A stretch of 64,000 nt of DNA from Deltaproteobacteria bacterium. Its GTDB lineage: Bacteria > Myxococcota > Myxococcia > Myxococcales > SZAS-1. The position numbers and the translations under genes are program-made. The stretch lies in assembly GCA_018266075.1 (NCBI GenBank), contig JAFEBB010000024.1, positions 35,247-99,246 of the forward strand, in the 5' to 3' direction. Each line of letters begins with the position of its first letter. Position 1 is the stretch's first letter. Shown in pieces: positions 9,542-17,753 of this stretch. The notes under the pieces are model-generated. The model saw only the letters and a list, made by a program, of their open reading frames with translations. It was not told where the DNA came from and did no database searches.

Positions 9542-10921
9542 GTGTCCGCGCCTGCGCTCAGCGATCCGCATCCCTTCGAGCCGCCGCTCCGGGCGCGCCG
9601 GGTTTCCCCACTTCGAGAGACGCTGCGACTCTCCTCCGCCGAGGGGATGCTCGCGGACCTCTTCACCGCCTGCACCGGCAGCGCCATGCTCACCGCGTGG
9701 GGGCTGGCGCTGCACTGCGGGCCGCTGCTCTTCGCGGTGGTGGGCGCGCTTCCGTCGCTGGCCCAGCTCGCGCAACTTCCGGCCGCCTGGCTCGTGACGC
9801 GACGCGGAGCGCGGCACACCACCGTGGCGGCCGTCACCATCGCGCGATTCCTGCCGCTGCTCCTCGCGCCGCTGCCGTTTCTTCCTGTCGCGCCAGCCAC
9901 GCAGAAAGCGATCTTCGTCTGCATCGTGGCGGTCTCGGCGATCCTGGCCGTCGTCGGCAACAACGGCTGGGCGACGTGGATGGGCGAGCTCGTGCCCACG
10001 CGGCTGCGCGGGCGCTACTTCGGGCGCCGCACGGCGCTCTGCACGCTCGCGGGCACGCTGGGCGCGCTGGGGACGGGGCTCTTCGTCGACGCCGCGCGAC
10101 GCCGCGGGCTGGAGTCGCACGCGCTCTCCGCGCTCGCGCTGGTGGCGTGCGCGCTCGGCGTCGGGACCACTTCGCTTCTACGCCGCCAGGTCGACGCGAA
10201 CGTGGAGCGCGCGATTCCGCGCTGGGCGCAGCTCGTGGAGCCGTGGCGCGATCCATCGATGCGGCGCGCGCTGCGCTTCAACCTCGGCTGGAACGCGGCG
10301 GTCGGGCTCGCGGCGACGCTCTTCCAGGTGCACATGGTGCGCAACCTGGGCCTGGGCATGCTCACGGTGTCGATCTACGTGGCCGCGTACGCGCTCGCGC
10401 GCATGCTCACCGCGCCGCTGTGGGGTGCGGCGATCGATCGCGTGGGATGCAAGCCGGTGGTCTTGCTCTGCGCCATGGGCATCGCGGTGGATCCAGCGAT
10501 CTGGCTGTTCGCGTCGCCGAGCGTGCACTGGCCGCTCCTCGCGGACGTGCTCATCGGCGGCACGCTCTGGGCCGGGCTGAACCAGGCCTTGTTTCAGCTC
10601 CCGCTGCGCATCGCCCCGCGCCGCGGACGCGCGTTTCACCTCGCGGCGTTCGCGGCTGCAGGCGGGCTGGCGTTCGCGCTCGCGTCCGCAGTGGGAGGCT
10701 CGCTCGCGCAGACGCTTCCCACGCAGGTCGTCGTGCACGGACACGCCCTCTCGAGCTTCGAGGTGGTCTTCGTGATCTCGACGGCGGCGCGCTGCGCGGC
10801 GCTGATGCTCGCGGCGAAGCTCGACGAGCCCGGCGCGCGCGAGGTAGAGGCGCTGCTCCGATTCGCGGCGGCTCAGGGCCGCGTGCTGCGGCTGAGGGTG
10901 CCCGCGCGCACCGCGAAGTAG
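9542..10921 (+). CDS. Major facilitator superfamily transporter
   Basis: A 459-residue protein with a GTG start at 9542 and about twelve hydrophobic spans between residues 30 and 435. Loop 2-3 carries a short Arg-rich motif-A-like sequence (VTRRGARHT), and a basic loop RLRGRYFGRRTAL follows span 4 or 5. It fits the group of uncharacterised MFS permeases common in proteobacteria, often drug- or sugar-like; the substrate is unknown. Its 3' end overlaps recF convergently by 49 bases (10873-10921). Confidence 0.85.
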   Translation: MSAPALSDPHPFEPPLRARRVSPLRETLRLSSAEGMLADLFTACTGSAMLTAWGLALHCGPLLFAVVGALPSLAQLAQLPAAWLVTRRGARHTTVAAVTIARFLPLLLAPLPFLPVAPATQKAIFVCIVAVSAILAVVGNNGWATWMGELVPTRLRGRYFGRRTALCTLAGTLGALGTGLFVDAARRRGLESHALSALALVACALGVGTTSLLRRQVDANVERAIPRWAQLVEPWRDPSMRRALRFNLGWNAAVGLAATLFQVHMVRNLGLGMLTVSIYVAAYALARMLTAPLWGAAIDRVGCKPVVLLCAMGIAVDPAIWLFASPSVHWPLLADVLIGGTLWAGLNQALFQLPLRIAPRRGRAFHLAAFAAAGGLAFALASAVGGSLAQTLPTQVVVHGHALSSFEVVFVISTAARCAALMLAAKLDEPGAREVEALLRFAAAQGRVLRLRVPARTAK

Positions 10922-12003
10922 ACCGCGTCGTCGCCGGCGCCCTCGGAGACCAGGCGCGGATCCGTCGTCGTCAGGAGCGCCTGCCCAGGCCGCGCGCGCA
11001 GCGTGTGCATGAGGTGTGCGTTCTTTTGCGGATCGAGCTCGCTGGAGACGTCGTCGAGGAGCAGCAGCGGCGGACGACCGAGCGCGTCGGCGAGGTTGTC
11101 GATCTCGGCGAGCTTGAGCGCGAGCACGATGGCGCGTTGTTGGCCCTGGCTCGCGTACGCGCGCGCGGGGCGGTCCGCGTGGCGCAGCTCGAGGTCGTCG
11201 GCGTGCGGACCGACCGAGGTGAAGCCGCGATCACGATCGCGCGGGAGCCGTTCCTCCAGGAGGGCGAGCAGCTCCTTCGCCAGCGTGGCTTCGTCGCTCT
11301 CGCCCAGGCGCTCCTTGCCCGTCACGCGATAGCCCACCGCGAGCTTGGCGCGCTCCGTCTCGCCGTCGGCCGTCGAAATCTCGTTGAAGGCCTTCGACGC
11401 GCGCGGGGCCAGCTCGGCGAGCAGCGCGCGGCGGCGCGTCCAGAGGCGCGCGCCCGCAGCGGCGAGCGGCGAGTCGAACGCAGCGATGAGCGCCGGCGCC
11501 GCCTGCTCGCGCAGGAGCTTGTTGCGACTGCGTAACGCGCGTCCGTAGGCGCGGCTCTCTTGCAGGTACGCGGGGAAGCGGTTGAAGACCGCGCGATCCA
11601 GGAAGCGCCGGCGCGCCTCGGGGCCTTCCTTCACCAGCGCGAGGTCGTCGGGCGTGAAGGCCACCACCGACACGCCGCCGAAGTAGGACTCCAGGCTGGG
11701 CGCTGGCTTGCCGTCGACGAACGCGCGCCGCTCGCCCTTCTCGACCTCGACCGCGATGACGCGCGTCGCGCCCTGCAGCGTGAACGTGCCCTCCACCCGG
11801 GCCTTGCCCTGGCCGAAGCGCACCAGCTCCGCCAACCGCGCGGCGCGCAGGGGCTTCAAGGTCGCAAGGAAGTAGAGCGCCTCGAGGAGGTTGGTCTTGC
11901 CCTGGCCGTTCTCGCCGGAGATGACGGTCGCGCGCGGGCCGAGGGTGAGCTCCACCTCGGCGAGGTTGCGCAGGTCGCGCACGCGGAGCGTGGAGAGGTA
12001 CAT
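10873..12003 (-). CDS. recF: DNA replication and repair protein RecF
   Basis: A 376-residue SMC-like ATPase that loads RecA at single-strand gaps. Present: N-terminal MYLSTLRVRDLRNL, Walker A GENGQGKTN (about 30-38), the signature ASQGQQR (near 289-295) and Walker B LLLLDDVSSELD (near 318-329). The ATG at 12003 gives the typical RecF N-terminus; earlier in-frame starts add unrelated sequence. It is not next to dnaA, dnaN or gyrB, so the usual replication-gene neighbourhood is not conserved here. Its C-terminal end overlaps the MFS gene on the other strand. Confidence 0.93.
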   Translation of the reverse strand: MYLSTLRVRDLRNLAEVELTLGPRATVISGENGQGKTNLLEALYFLATLKPLRAARLAELVRFGQGKARVEGTFTLQGATRVIAVEVEKGERRAFVDGKPAPSLESYFGGVSVVAFTPDDLALVKEGPEARRRFLDRAVFNRFPAYLQESRAYGRALRSRNKLLREQAAPALIAAFDSPLAAAGARLWTRRRALLAELAPRASKAFNEISTADGETERAKLAVGYRVTGKERLGESDEATLAKELLALLEERLPRDRDRGFTSVGPHADDLELRHADRPARAYASQGQQRAIVLALKLAEIDNLADALGRPPLLLLDDVSSELDPQKNAHLMHTLRARPGQALLTTTDPRLVSEGAGDDAVYFAVRAGTLSRSTRP

Positions 12004-12070
12004 GCCGCGCGAACCGTAGCGCGGAACGGGACGGCGTGCGCGTGCGGGTGCAAGCGAGCATGATCGACCG

Positions 12071-12964
12071 ATGTCTTGCTCTTCGGATCCCAACGCCCGA
12101 CTCGCGCGAGCGCTTCGCTCGCTCGATGGTCTCTCGGTGGGCGACGCGTTCGGCGAGCGCTTCTTCGGCAATGACGGTCGTGAGCGGGCGCTCGCGCGCG
12201 ACCTGCCCGCTGGCACCTGGCGAACGACGGACGACACCGAGATGGCCGTCGCCATCGTGGACGTGCTCGAGCGAGCGCAGCGCATCGACGCCGATCGTCT
12301 GGCGCGTGCCTTCGCGGCTCGCTTTGGCTTCGACTCTGCTCGAGGGTACGGAGCTGGCGCCTATCAGCTCCTCTCGGGGTTGCGCATGGGCGTGCCCTGG
12401 CGGATCGCGTCGGAGTCGCTCTTCGACGGCCAGGGCTCGCACGGAAACGGCGCGGCGATGCGCGTGGCACCACTTGGCGCCTACTTTGCGGATGACCTCG
12501 ACGCGGTGGTGCGCGAAGCACAGCGCTCCGCGCACGTGACACACGCGCACCCCGACGGCGCAGCCGGTGCCATCGCGGTCGCCGTGGCCGCGGCGTGGGT
12601 CGCCAATCCCGAGCTACAGCGCGTCCCGATGTTGGAGCTGGCCATCGCCCGCACGCCTGCGGGCGACACGCGCCACGGCTTGTTTCGCGCACAATCGCTG
12701 CCAGCGAGTTCGAGCGCAGAGCTCGCCGCGAGCGTGCTCGGGTCGGGTCAGGAGGTGCTCTCCAGCGACACGGTGCCCTTCGTGCTCTGGGCGGCCTCGC
12801 GACACGTCGGTGAGTTCGAAGAAGCGATGTGGAACACCCTGAGCGGCCTCGGCGATCGCGACACCACCTGTGCGATGGTGGGTGGCATCCTCGCGACCGG
12901 GACGACAGTGCCTTCCGCGTGGCTCGCGCGCCGGGAGCCGCTGCGCCGAGACCCTTCGGTTTGA
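12071..12964 (+). CDS. ADP-ribosylglycohydrolase family protein (DraG-like)
   Basis: A 297-residue protein of the DraG/ARH fold, predicted to remove ADP-ribose from proteins or related acceptors with binuclear Mg2+. Seen: GLSVGDAFGE (20-29), the metal motif TTDDTEM (52-58), GNGAAMR (mid protein) and the C-terminal metal motif GDRDTTCAMVGGI. In the family the last block usually reads GxDxDT, so both metal half-sites appear intact. It is divergent from recF. No ADP-ribosyltransferase is visible in the window. It could act in a toxin-immunity or signalling context, but nothing adjacent supports that. Confidence 0.88.
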   Translation: MSCSSDPNARLARALRSLDGLSVGDAFGERFFGNDGRERALARDLPAGTWRTTDDTEMAVAIVDVLERAQRIDADRLARAFAARFGFDSARGYGAGAYQLLSGLRMGVPWRIASESLFDGQGSHGNGAAMRVAPLGAYFADDLDAVVREAQRSAHVTHAHPDGAAGAIAVAVAAAWVANPELQRVPMLELAIARTPAGDTRHGLFRAQSLPASSSAELAASVLGSGQEVLSSDTVPFVLWAASRHVGEFEEAMWNTLSGLGDRDTTCAMVGGILATGTTVPSAWLARREPLRRDPSV

Positions 12965-13006
12965 AGCCCGCTGGCGCCCAGGTCGCAGAGCGCCGAGAAT
13001 CGTCCC

Positions 13007-13942
13007 ATGCGACGGATGCTCCTCCTGCCCGCGCTCATCGCGCTCGGCTGCACCAAGCCGCCGCCTCCGCCGCCCGCGGAGGTGGCGCCCGACGGCGCCG
13101 ACATCACCTTCGCCTCCACGCCGCCCGGTGCCGCCGTGGAGCTCGACGGCGCCCCGCTCGACGGGGTCACGCCCTTCACCAAGCACCTCCCCGCCGGCGG
13201 CGGCACGCGCAAGGCCCACTTCACCCTCTCGGGCTACGAGCCCACCTCTTCGGAGTTCATGGTGCCGCTCGCGCCGTACACGGTGAGCGTGACCATGGCC
13301 GACGCCGCGAAGGTCGCGGTGACCACCGACCCGCCCGGCGCGCAGGTCACGCTCGACCGCAAGGTCGCGATCGCCAAGACCCCGGGCCAGCTCCCGCTGC
13401 CGTCCGGTGCCCACGAGGTGCTCATCGAGCTCGCCGGCTACGTGCCCCAGAAGCTGCAGCTCACGCCCGCCCAGCGCGCGCCCTTGAAGCTCAAGCTCCA
13501 GCCCGCGGCCATGCTCTCCGTGGACTCGAACCCCAGCGGCGGCCGCATCTACGTCGACGGCGTGGACACCGGCTTCACCACGCCCTCCACCGATCTGGTG
13601 ATCGCCGCGAACAAGGCGCACCAGGTGGAGGTGCGGCTGGAGAAGCTCCGCAACGCGCCCAAGACCGTGGCCAAGCTCAAGCCGGGCGCGCACACCAGCG
13701 TGAAGGTCAAGCTCGCCGACCTGGGCAAGAAGGATCTGTTCAAGCGCCGCGACCAGCTCAAGAAGCAGCTCGCGGCGCTCGAGGTGCAGCAGAAGTCCTA
13801 CGAGAAGAAGACCTCCAAGTTCGTCATCTCCGACGCGCACGCCGAGAAGCGAGACGAGGAGCACCTCGAGCTTCTGGGCAGCGAGATCGAGCAGCTCTCC
13901 TCCGAGCTGTCCGACGTCAACGAGCAGATCGAGAACTACTGA
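13007..13942 (+). CDS. PEGA-domain lipoprotein with C-terminal coiled coil
   Basis: A 311-residue lipoprotein: a short signal with lipobox LIALGC (Cys15), then a Pro-rich spacer. At least three PEGA-like repeats follow (STPPGAAVELDG, TDPPGAQVTLD, SNPSGGRIYVDG), a surface beta-domain common in myxobacterial envelope proteins. The final 90 residues are charged and helical, probably a coiled coil (RDQLKKQLAALEVQQK...). It lies 42 bases after the ADP-ribosylglycohydrolase gene and converges with the lipoprotein gene ending at 13949. It is likely a structural or protein-binding envelope component. Confidence 0.82.
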   Translation: MRRMLLLPALIALGCTKPPPPPPAEVAPDGADITFASTPPGAAVELDGAPLDGVTPFTKHLPAGGGTRKAHFTLSGYEPTSSEFMVPLAPYTVSVTMADAAKVAVTTDPPGAQVTLDRKVAIAKTPGQLPLPSGAHEVLIELAGYVPQKLQLTPAQRAPLKLKLQPAAMLSVDSNPSGGRIYVDGVDTGFTTPSTDLVIAANKAHQVEVRLEKLRNAPKTVAKLKPGAHTSVKVKLADLGKKDLFKRRDQLKKQLAALEVQQKSYEKKTSKFVISDAHAEKRDEEHLELLGSEIEQLSSELSDVNEQIENY

Positions 13943-13948
13943 TTCGCG

Positions 13949-15874
13949 CTACGGCGCCGCGCTGCACACCAGCACGCTGGGGATGCAGCCGCGGGTGTAG
14001 ATGCAGTCCTTGTGCTGCTCGCAGCGGGTGAAGTCGGGGCACTGGCCGCCGATGATGTAGCCGCCGCCGTCGACCAGCTCATCCTGGCTGCAGCCGCAGC
14101 TCTGCGGCCCGCCGCCGTCCGGGTAGATGTTGCAGTGGCCGAGCGTGCTCACCCCGCCGTCGGGGTAGTTCTCGTCGCAGTCGGTGTCCTGGCTGCAGCG
14201 CGCCTGCACGCCGCCGAACTGCCAGTTGCGCGGGCACTCCGTCGCGTACTGCGCGGCGATCACGCAGTCGTTCACCGGGTTGCCCGACGAGTCCTGTGCG
14301 TAGGGGATGCACATGTTGGGCGAGCCGAGCACGTCGAAGTTGGGGATGCCGAAGTCCGCGCTGCACGTGTAGAAGTCGAGGATCACTGGGCCGCCGTCGG
14401 GGAAGTTGGCGTTGCCCGTCTGGCAGCCGGTGTTGCAGAACGGCGGATCCGGCGCGAGGTAGAACTCGCCCGCGTCCACGCCGCCCGGGCACACGTTGGG
14501 CAGGTGGGTGAGGTCGGCGAAGCCCGAGTCCGGGTTGTAGCCGGTGTGATCGCGGTCCTCGCCGCAGCAGAGCTGATCCGTGGCGCCGTGGCTGGCGCCG
14601 CCGCGCTCCACGCAGTTCTTCTCGATGCACGCGTTGCTCACGCACTTGTACGAGGTGGACGAGCCCGAGGGCGGCTGGCAGTCGTGGTCGCCGTAGGGCT
14701 TGCCGGTGAGCGGGTTGGTGCCGTCGCGGCAGTCGTACTGGCAATCGAAGCTGTAGATGGCGCAGTAGCCCGCGTAGACGCCGCCGTCCGAGGTGCGCGG
14801 ACACTCCACGTCGTCCATGCAGCCGCCGCCGTCGGGCTGCGACACCGGCCGGCAGCGGTGCTCGCCCGAGCGCTCCTGCACGCACGCGAAGGTGAGGCCG
14901 TCCTGGGCGCCGAGCGCAGCGCAGTCCACGCCGCCCGCGGCATCGCACGGCCGGCCACACGTTCCCACGCCGTAGCGCGCCAGGCCCGCGTCGGGGAGCA
15001 CGTCGGCGGGGATGACGTTGCACACGTCGCCGGGCGGGCAGTTGTTGCTCTGGCCCTGGAGGTAGTCGAAGGTGCAGAACTGCTTGCACACGCCGCTGCT
15101 CGCGTCGCAGTAGTAGCCGGGGCCGATGGTCTGCAGGCAGTCGCCGTCGGAGGCGCAGGGCGCGAAGTTCACGCAGGTGCCGGTGGGCGGCTGGCAGGTG
15201 CCGCTGTTCGGATCCGCGACGTAGCCGAACGGGCAGCCCTGGCTCGACGCGTTCCGCAAGCAGAACGAGCCCGCGTCGCCCACCTGCGCACACTGCGCGG
15301 GGTACACGTAGTTCGACGGGTTGCAGTCGCCGGAGCCCTCGGGGCACGGGTTGCACTCCGAGGAGTTGTCGCAGGGCGCGCAGGTCTGGCGCACGCGGCG
15401 GCACACGCCCGGGCCCCGGCCGCCGTCGCTGGTGGTGCAGCGGCAGCGGCTGCCGAGGTCGTTGCAGTAGCCGCCGTCCTCGACGCTGTCGTTGCAGGCA
15501 TCGACGGGCGAGGCGACCACGGAGTCGTCGCAGTCCTTCGCGGTCACGCAGTGGCCGCTCGCCTCGTCGCAGCGCAGGCCCGCGGCACAGAGGTCGTCGT
15601 AGAGGCAGGGCGCGTCGCAGAAGCCGCTGCCGCCCGGCTGCGCGTTGCAGACCTGGGGCGCGGTGCACTGGAGATCGGTGGTGCACGGCGTGGGGCCGGC
15701 GTCGCCCGTGCTGCCGGTGCTGCCCGTGCTGGTGCCCGTGGACGCGGTGGTGCCCGTGGTCGAGCCGCTCCCCGTGGAGCCGGTGCTGCTCGAGGAGCTG
15801 CTGCTCTTGCCCTTGCAGCCGGCGGCGAAGGCGAGCACGGCGAGGCTGGCGAGCAGGAAGGCGGAAGAACGCAT
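13949..15874 (-). CDS. Large cysteine-rich lipoprotein
   Basis: A 641-residue secreted lipoprotein. The ATG at 15874 is preceded by GAGG; the frame continues further upstream but lacks a signal there. The lipobox is LAFAAGC (Cys20), followed by a Ser/Thr/Gly linker (TGSTGSGSTTG type, about residues 24-60). The rest holds dozens of Cys residues in irregular CxxxxxC and CxxC spacings with DGG-rich turns, of the kind that form disulphide-pinned modules. The linker and lipobox closely resemble the 29-repeat lipoprotein at 24981, but the repeat structure is much less regular. Probably surface-exposed; function unknown. Confidence 0.8.
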   Translation of the reverse strand: MRSSAFLLASLAVLAFAAGCKGKSSSSSSSTGSTGSGSTTGTTASTGTSTGSTGSTGDAGPTPCTTDLQCTAPQVCNAQPGGSGFCDAPCLYDDLCAAGLRCDEASGHCVTAKDCDDSVVASPVDACNDSVEDGGYCNDLGSRCRCTTSDGGRGPGVCRRVRQTCAPCDNSSECNPCPEGSGDCNPSNYVYPAQCAQVGDAGSFCLRNASSQGCPFGYVADPNSGTCQPPTGTCVNFAPCASDGDCLQTIGPGYYCDASSGVCKQFCTFDYLQGQSNNCPPGDVCNVIPADVLPDAGLARYGVGTCGRPCDAAGGVDCAALGAQDGLTFACVQERSGEHRCRPVSQPDGGGCMDDVECPRTSDGGVYAGYCAIYSFDCQYDCRDGTNPLTGKPYGDHDCQPPSGSSTSYKCVSNACIEKNCVERGGASHGATDQLCCGEDRDHTGYNPDSGFADLTHLPNVCPGGVDAGEFYLAPDPPFCNTGCQTGNANFPDGGPVILDFYTCSADFGIPNFDVLGSPNMCIPYAQDSSGNPVNDCVIAAQYATECPRNWQFGGVQARCSQDTDCDENYPDGGVSTLGHCNIYPDGGGPQSCGCSQDELVDGGGYIIGGQCPDFTRCEQHKDCIYTRGCIPSVLVCSAAP

Positions 15875-15999
15875 ATCGTCCTCGGGGCGGGCGAGCGAGC
15901 GCGCACCTTGCCACAAACGACCAAGATCGTGAACCGGACGCGAACCCCACTCCCCGCTTCGTCTCCGTCGCACGCGGAGAGGAGGGCCCAGTTGGTCAT

Positions 16000-16013
16000 T
16001 AACTTTTTGATTA
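16000..16013. repeat. Near copy of the 14-mer palindrome (TAAC-N6-ATTA)
   Basis: TAAC TTTTTG ATTA, one base from the exact motif, in the gap between the divergent lipoprotein (start 15874) and moaDE genes. This is the most AT-rich spot of the gap, so it may also contribute to a promoter. Confidence 0.4.
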
Positions 16014-16023
16014 CAGATCACAC

Positions 16024-16080
16024 TCCCCTTCCCCGCGTAGGACGGGCTGCGAAGCGTCCCCTCCACGGGAGAAGGGGTCG
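16024..16080. repeat. REP-like imperfect inverted repeat
   Basis: CCCCTTCCCCG near 16026 can pair with CGGGAGAAGGGG ending at 16079. A smaller inner hairpin lies between them (GACG...GCGTC). It sits directly in front of the moaDE ribosome-binding site. Similar C-rich strings occur at 46400-46450. Confidence 0.4.
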
Positions 16081-16092
16081 GGGGGATGGAGT

Positions 16093-16755
16093 TTGTTGAT
16101 CTCACTCCGCTACTTCGCCGCCGCCCGCGAGCGCACCGGCCTGAACCGCGAGCAGCTCGAGCTCGCGTCGAACGCGACCGTTGCCAACCTCCTCGACGTG
16201 CTCGCGGCGCGGCACCCTGCCCTCGCGCCGCTGCTCCCGAGATTGCGCGTGGCCGTGAACCAGGAGTTCGCGCAGCCCGAGACCACCATCCCCGATGGCG
16301 CTGAAGTCGCGCTCATCCCGCCCGTCGCCGGCGGCGTGGAGCTGCCACGCGTGCGCGTGACGAGCGAGAAGCTTTCCCTCGATGCGGTGGTCGACGCCGT
16401 CCGCGGTCCAGGCCAGGGCGGCATCGTCACCTTCACCGGCAGCGTTCGCGAGCAGAGCCGGGGCAAGACCGTCCTGCGGCTGGAGTACGAGGCCTACGCC
16501 GACATGGCCGAGAAGGTGCTCGCGCGCATCGTGGAGCAAGCGCGCGAGCGCTTTGGCGCCAGCGTGGCCATCCACCACCGCACGGGGGCGCTGGAGATCG
16601 GCGATGTCGCCGTGGTCATCGCTGCCGCAGCCGCGCATCGGGCCGAGGCGTTCGACGCCTGCCGCTTCGCGATCGAGGAGCTGAAGAAGGACGTGCCCAT
16701 CTGGAAGAAGGAATTCACCACCGACGGCGACGTCTGGGTGGGGCTCGGGCCTTGA
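16093..16755 (+). CDS. Fused molybdopterin synthase, MoaD-MoaE
   Basis: A 220-residue fusion. Residues 1-80 are a MoaD ubiquitin-like domain (LRYFAAARERTGL... ending ALIPPVAGG). Residues 84-220 are MoaE (GGIVTFTGSVREQSRGK, LEYEAYADMA, IHHRTGALEIGDVAVVIA, WKKE near the end). Molybdopterin synthase converts cyclic pyranopterin monophosphate to molybdopterin, using a thiocarboxylate on the free MoaD C-terminal Gly-Gly. Here that Gly-Gly is internal, so processing would be needed, as known for mycobacterial MoaX. The start is TTG at 16093 or the adjacent TTG at 16096, with GGAG at 16087-16090; the second gives better spacing. No other moa genes are nearby. Confidence 0.9.
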   Translation: MLISLRYFAAARERTGLNREQLELASNATVANLLDVLAARHPALAPLLPRLRVAVNQEFAQPETTIPDGAEVALIPPVAGGVELPRVRVTSEKLSLDAVVDAVRGPGQGGIVTFTGSVREQSRGKTVLRLEYEAYADMAEKVLARIVEQARERFGASVAIHHRTGALEIGDVAVVIAAAAAHRAEAFDACRFAIEELKKDVPIWKKEFTTDGDVWVGLGP

Positions 16756-16784
16756 AGCGAGCGACGCCCGCATCGGCCGAACGA

Positions 16785-16812
16785 GAGCCACGAGCCACGA
16801 GCCACGAGCCAC
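16785..16812. repeat. Intergenic 4 x 7-bp repeat
   Basis: Four perfect head-to-tail copies of GAGCCAC (opposite strand GTGGCTC) between moaDE and the peroxiredoxin gene. Related heptamer arrays, also of four units, lie at 17632, 20188 and 43952. Confidence 0.75.
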
Positions 16813-16910
16813 GGCACCGCACATTCGGTTGACGCAGTGTGGCGAAGAAGCGGTCGCCTCGATTATCTTCCCGCTCGCACCAAACCTGACCCGATCAAGG
16901 AGCGACACAC

Positions 16911-17540
16911 ATGGCGCTGCGCCTGGGCGATACCGCCCCCGATTTCTCCGCTGACACGACCTCTGGCCCCATCAAGTTCCACGAGTGGATGGGCAACAAC
17001 TGGGCGGTGCTCTTCTCGCACCCCAAGGACTTCACGCCGGTTTGCACCACCGAGCTGGGCCGGGTGGCCAAGCTGAAGAGCGAGTTCGACAAGCGCGGGG
17101 TGAAGGTCATCGGCCTCTCGGTCGATCCGGTCGACTCGCACGCCAAGTGGGCCAAGGACATCGAGGAGACGCAGGGCACCGCGCTCAACTTCCCGGTCAT
17201 CGCCGACGGGAACAAGAACGTGGCCACGCTCTACGACATGATCCACCCCAACGCCTCGGACACCCTTCCGGTGCGCTCGGTCTTCGTGATTGGCCCGGAC
17301 AAGAAGGTGAAGCTGATGATCACCTACCCCGCCAGCACGGGCCGCAACTTCGACGAGCTCCTGCGGGTGATCGACTCGCTGCAGCTCACGGCCAAGCACC
17401 GCGTGGCCACGCCGGCCGACTGGAAGCAGGGCCAGGACGTGATCATCAGCGGCGCCGTGAACGACGAAGAGGCCCAGAAGATCTTCCCGGGCTATAAGAC
17501 GCTCAAGCCGTACCTGCGCGTCACGCCGCAGCCCAAGTAA
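16911..17540 (+). CDS. 1-Cys peroxiredoxin (Prx6 type)
   Basis: A 209-residue thiol peroxidase. The peroxidatic Cys45 lies in DFTPVCTTE, matching the PxxxTxxC signature. It is the only cysteine in the protein, so this is the 1-Cys type, needing an external thiol for recycling. The extended C-terminal half (residues 150-209) is typical of the Prx6 group. The ATG follows AAGGAG. TTGACG at 16829 and GATTAT at 16861 are upstream but 26 bases apart, too far for a normal sigma-70 promoter. The gene ends within a TAAC-N6-GTTA palindrome and is followed by a clear terminator. Confidence 0.93.
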   Translation: MALRLGDTAPDFSADTTSGPIKFHEWMGNNWAVLFSHPKDFTPVCTTELGRVAKLKSEFDKRGVKVIGLSVDPVDSHAKWAKDIEETQGTALNFPVIADGNKNVATLYDMIHPNASDTLPVRSVFVIGPDKKVKLMITYPASTGRNFDELLRVIDSLQLTAKHRVATPADWKQGQDVIISGAVNDEEAQKIFPGYKTLKPYLRVTPQPK

Positions 17541-17551
17541 CCAAACGGTTA
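17538..17551. repeat. TAAC-N6-GTTA palindrome (exact) on the peroxiredoxin stop codon
   Basis: TAAC CAAACG GTTA. As at 6920, the stop codon TAA is the first part of the motif. TAACC and GGTTA could form a small 5-bp hairpin. Confidence 0.6.
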
Positions 17552-17568
17552 TTTCGAGCATCATCACG

Positions 17569-17602
17569 AAGAGCCGATCCAGAAATGGGTCGGCTCTTTC
17601 GT
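17569..17602 (+). terminator. Rho-independent terminator after peroxiredoxin
   Basis: A 12-bp stem, AAGAGCCGATCC (17569-17580) with GGGTCGGCTCTT (17587-17598), has one G-T wobble. It closes a 6-base loop and is followed by TTTCGTCTTTC. It sits 29 bases after the stop codon. Confidence 0.8.
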
Positions 17603-17625
17603 CTTTCGAAGTTCAATCGGGCAAC

Positions 17626-17734
17626 AGCTCTGGGGCTGGGGGCTCGGGGCTGGGGCCTGGTAACGGGTGCTCGTCGGCCATGAGCTCTTGGCCGTCCGGC
17701 CAAGCCCAAGCCCCCAGCCCCCAGCCCCACAGCT
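17626..17734. repeat. Imperfect inverted repeat built from G-rich heptamers
   Basis: The arms 17626-17660 and 17701-17734 match over about 30 of 34 bases in inverted orientation. Each arm consists of GGGGCTG-type heptamers, with G-runs on the plus strand in the first arm and on the minus strand in the second. Four G-runs of four or more with 2-3 base loops give each arm quadruplex potential. It lies between the convergent peroxiredoxin and GAF-GGDEF genes. Confidence 0.7.
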
Positions 17735-17753
17735 TTTCTCGCTCTGTTCCGGC

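Noticed and set aside
12071..12964. Toxin-immunity system around the ADP-ribosylglycohydrolase
   Set aside because: No ADP-ribosyltransferase or small toxin gene is adjacent; the neighbours are recF and a PEGA lipoprotein.
16829..16866. Sigma-70 promoter TTGACG/GATTAT before the peroxiredoxin gene
   Set aside because: The two hexamers are separated by 26 bases, outside the 16-19 range.
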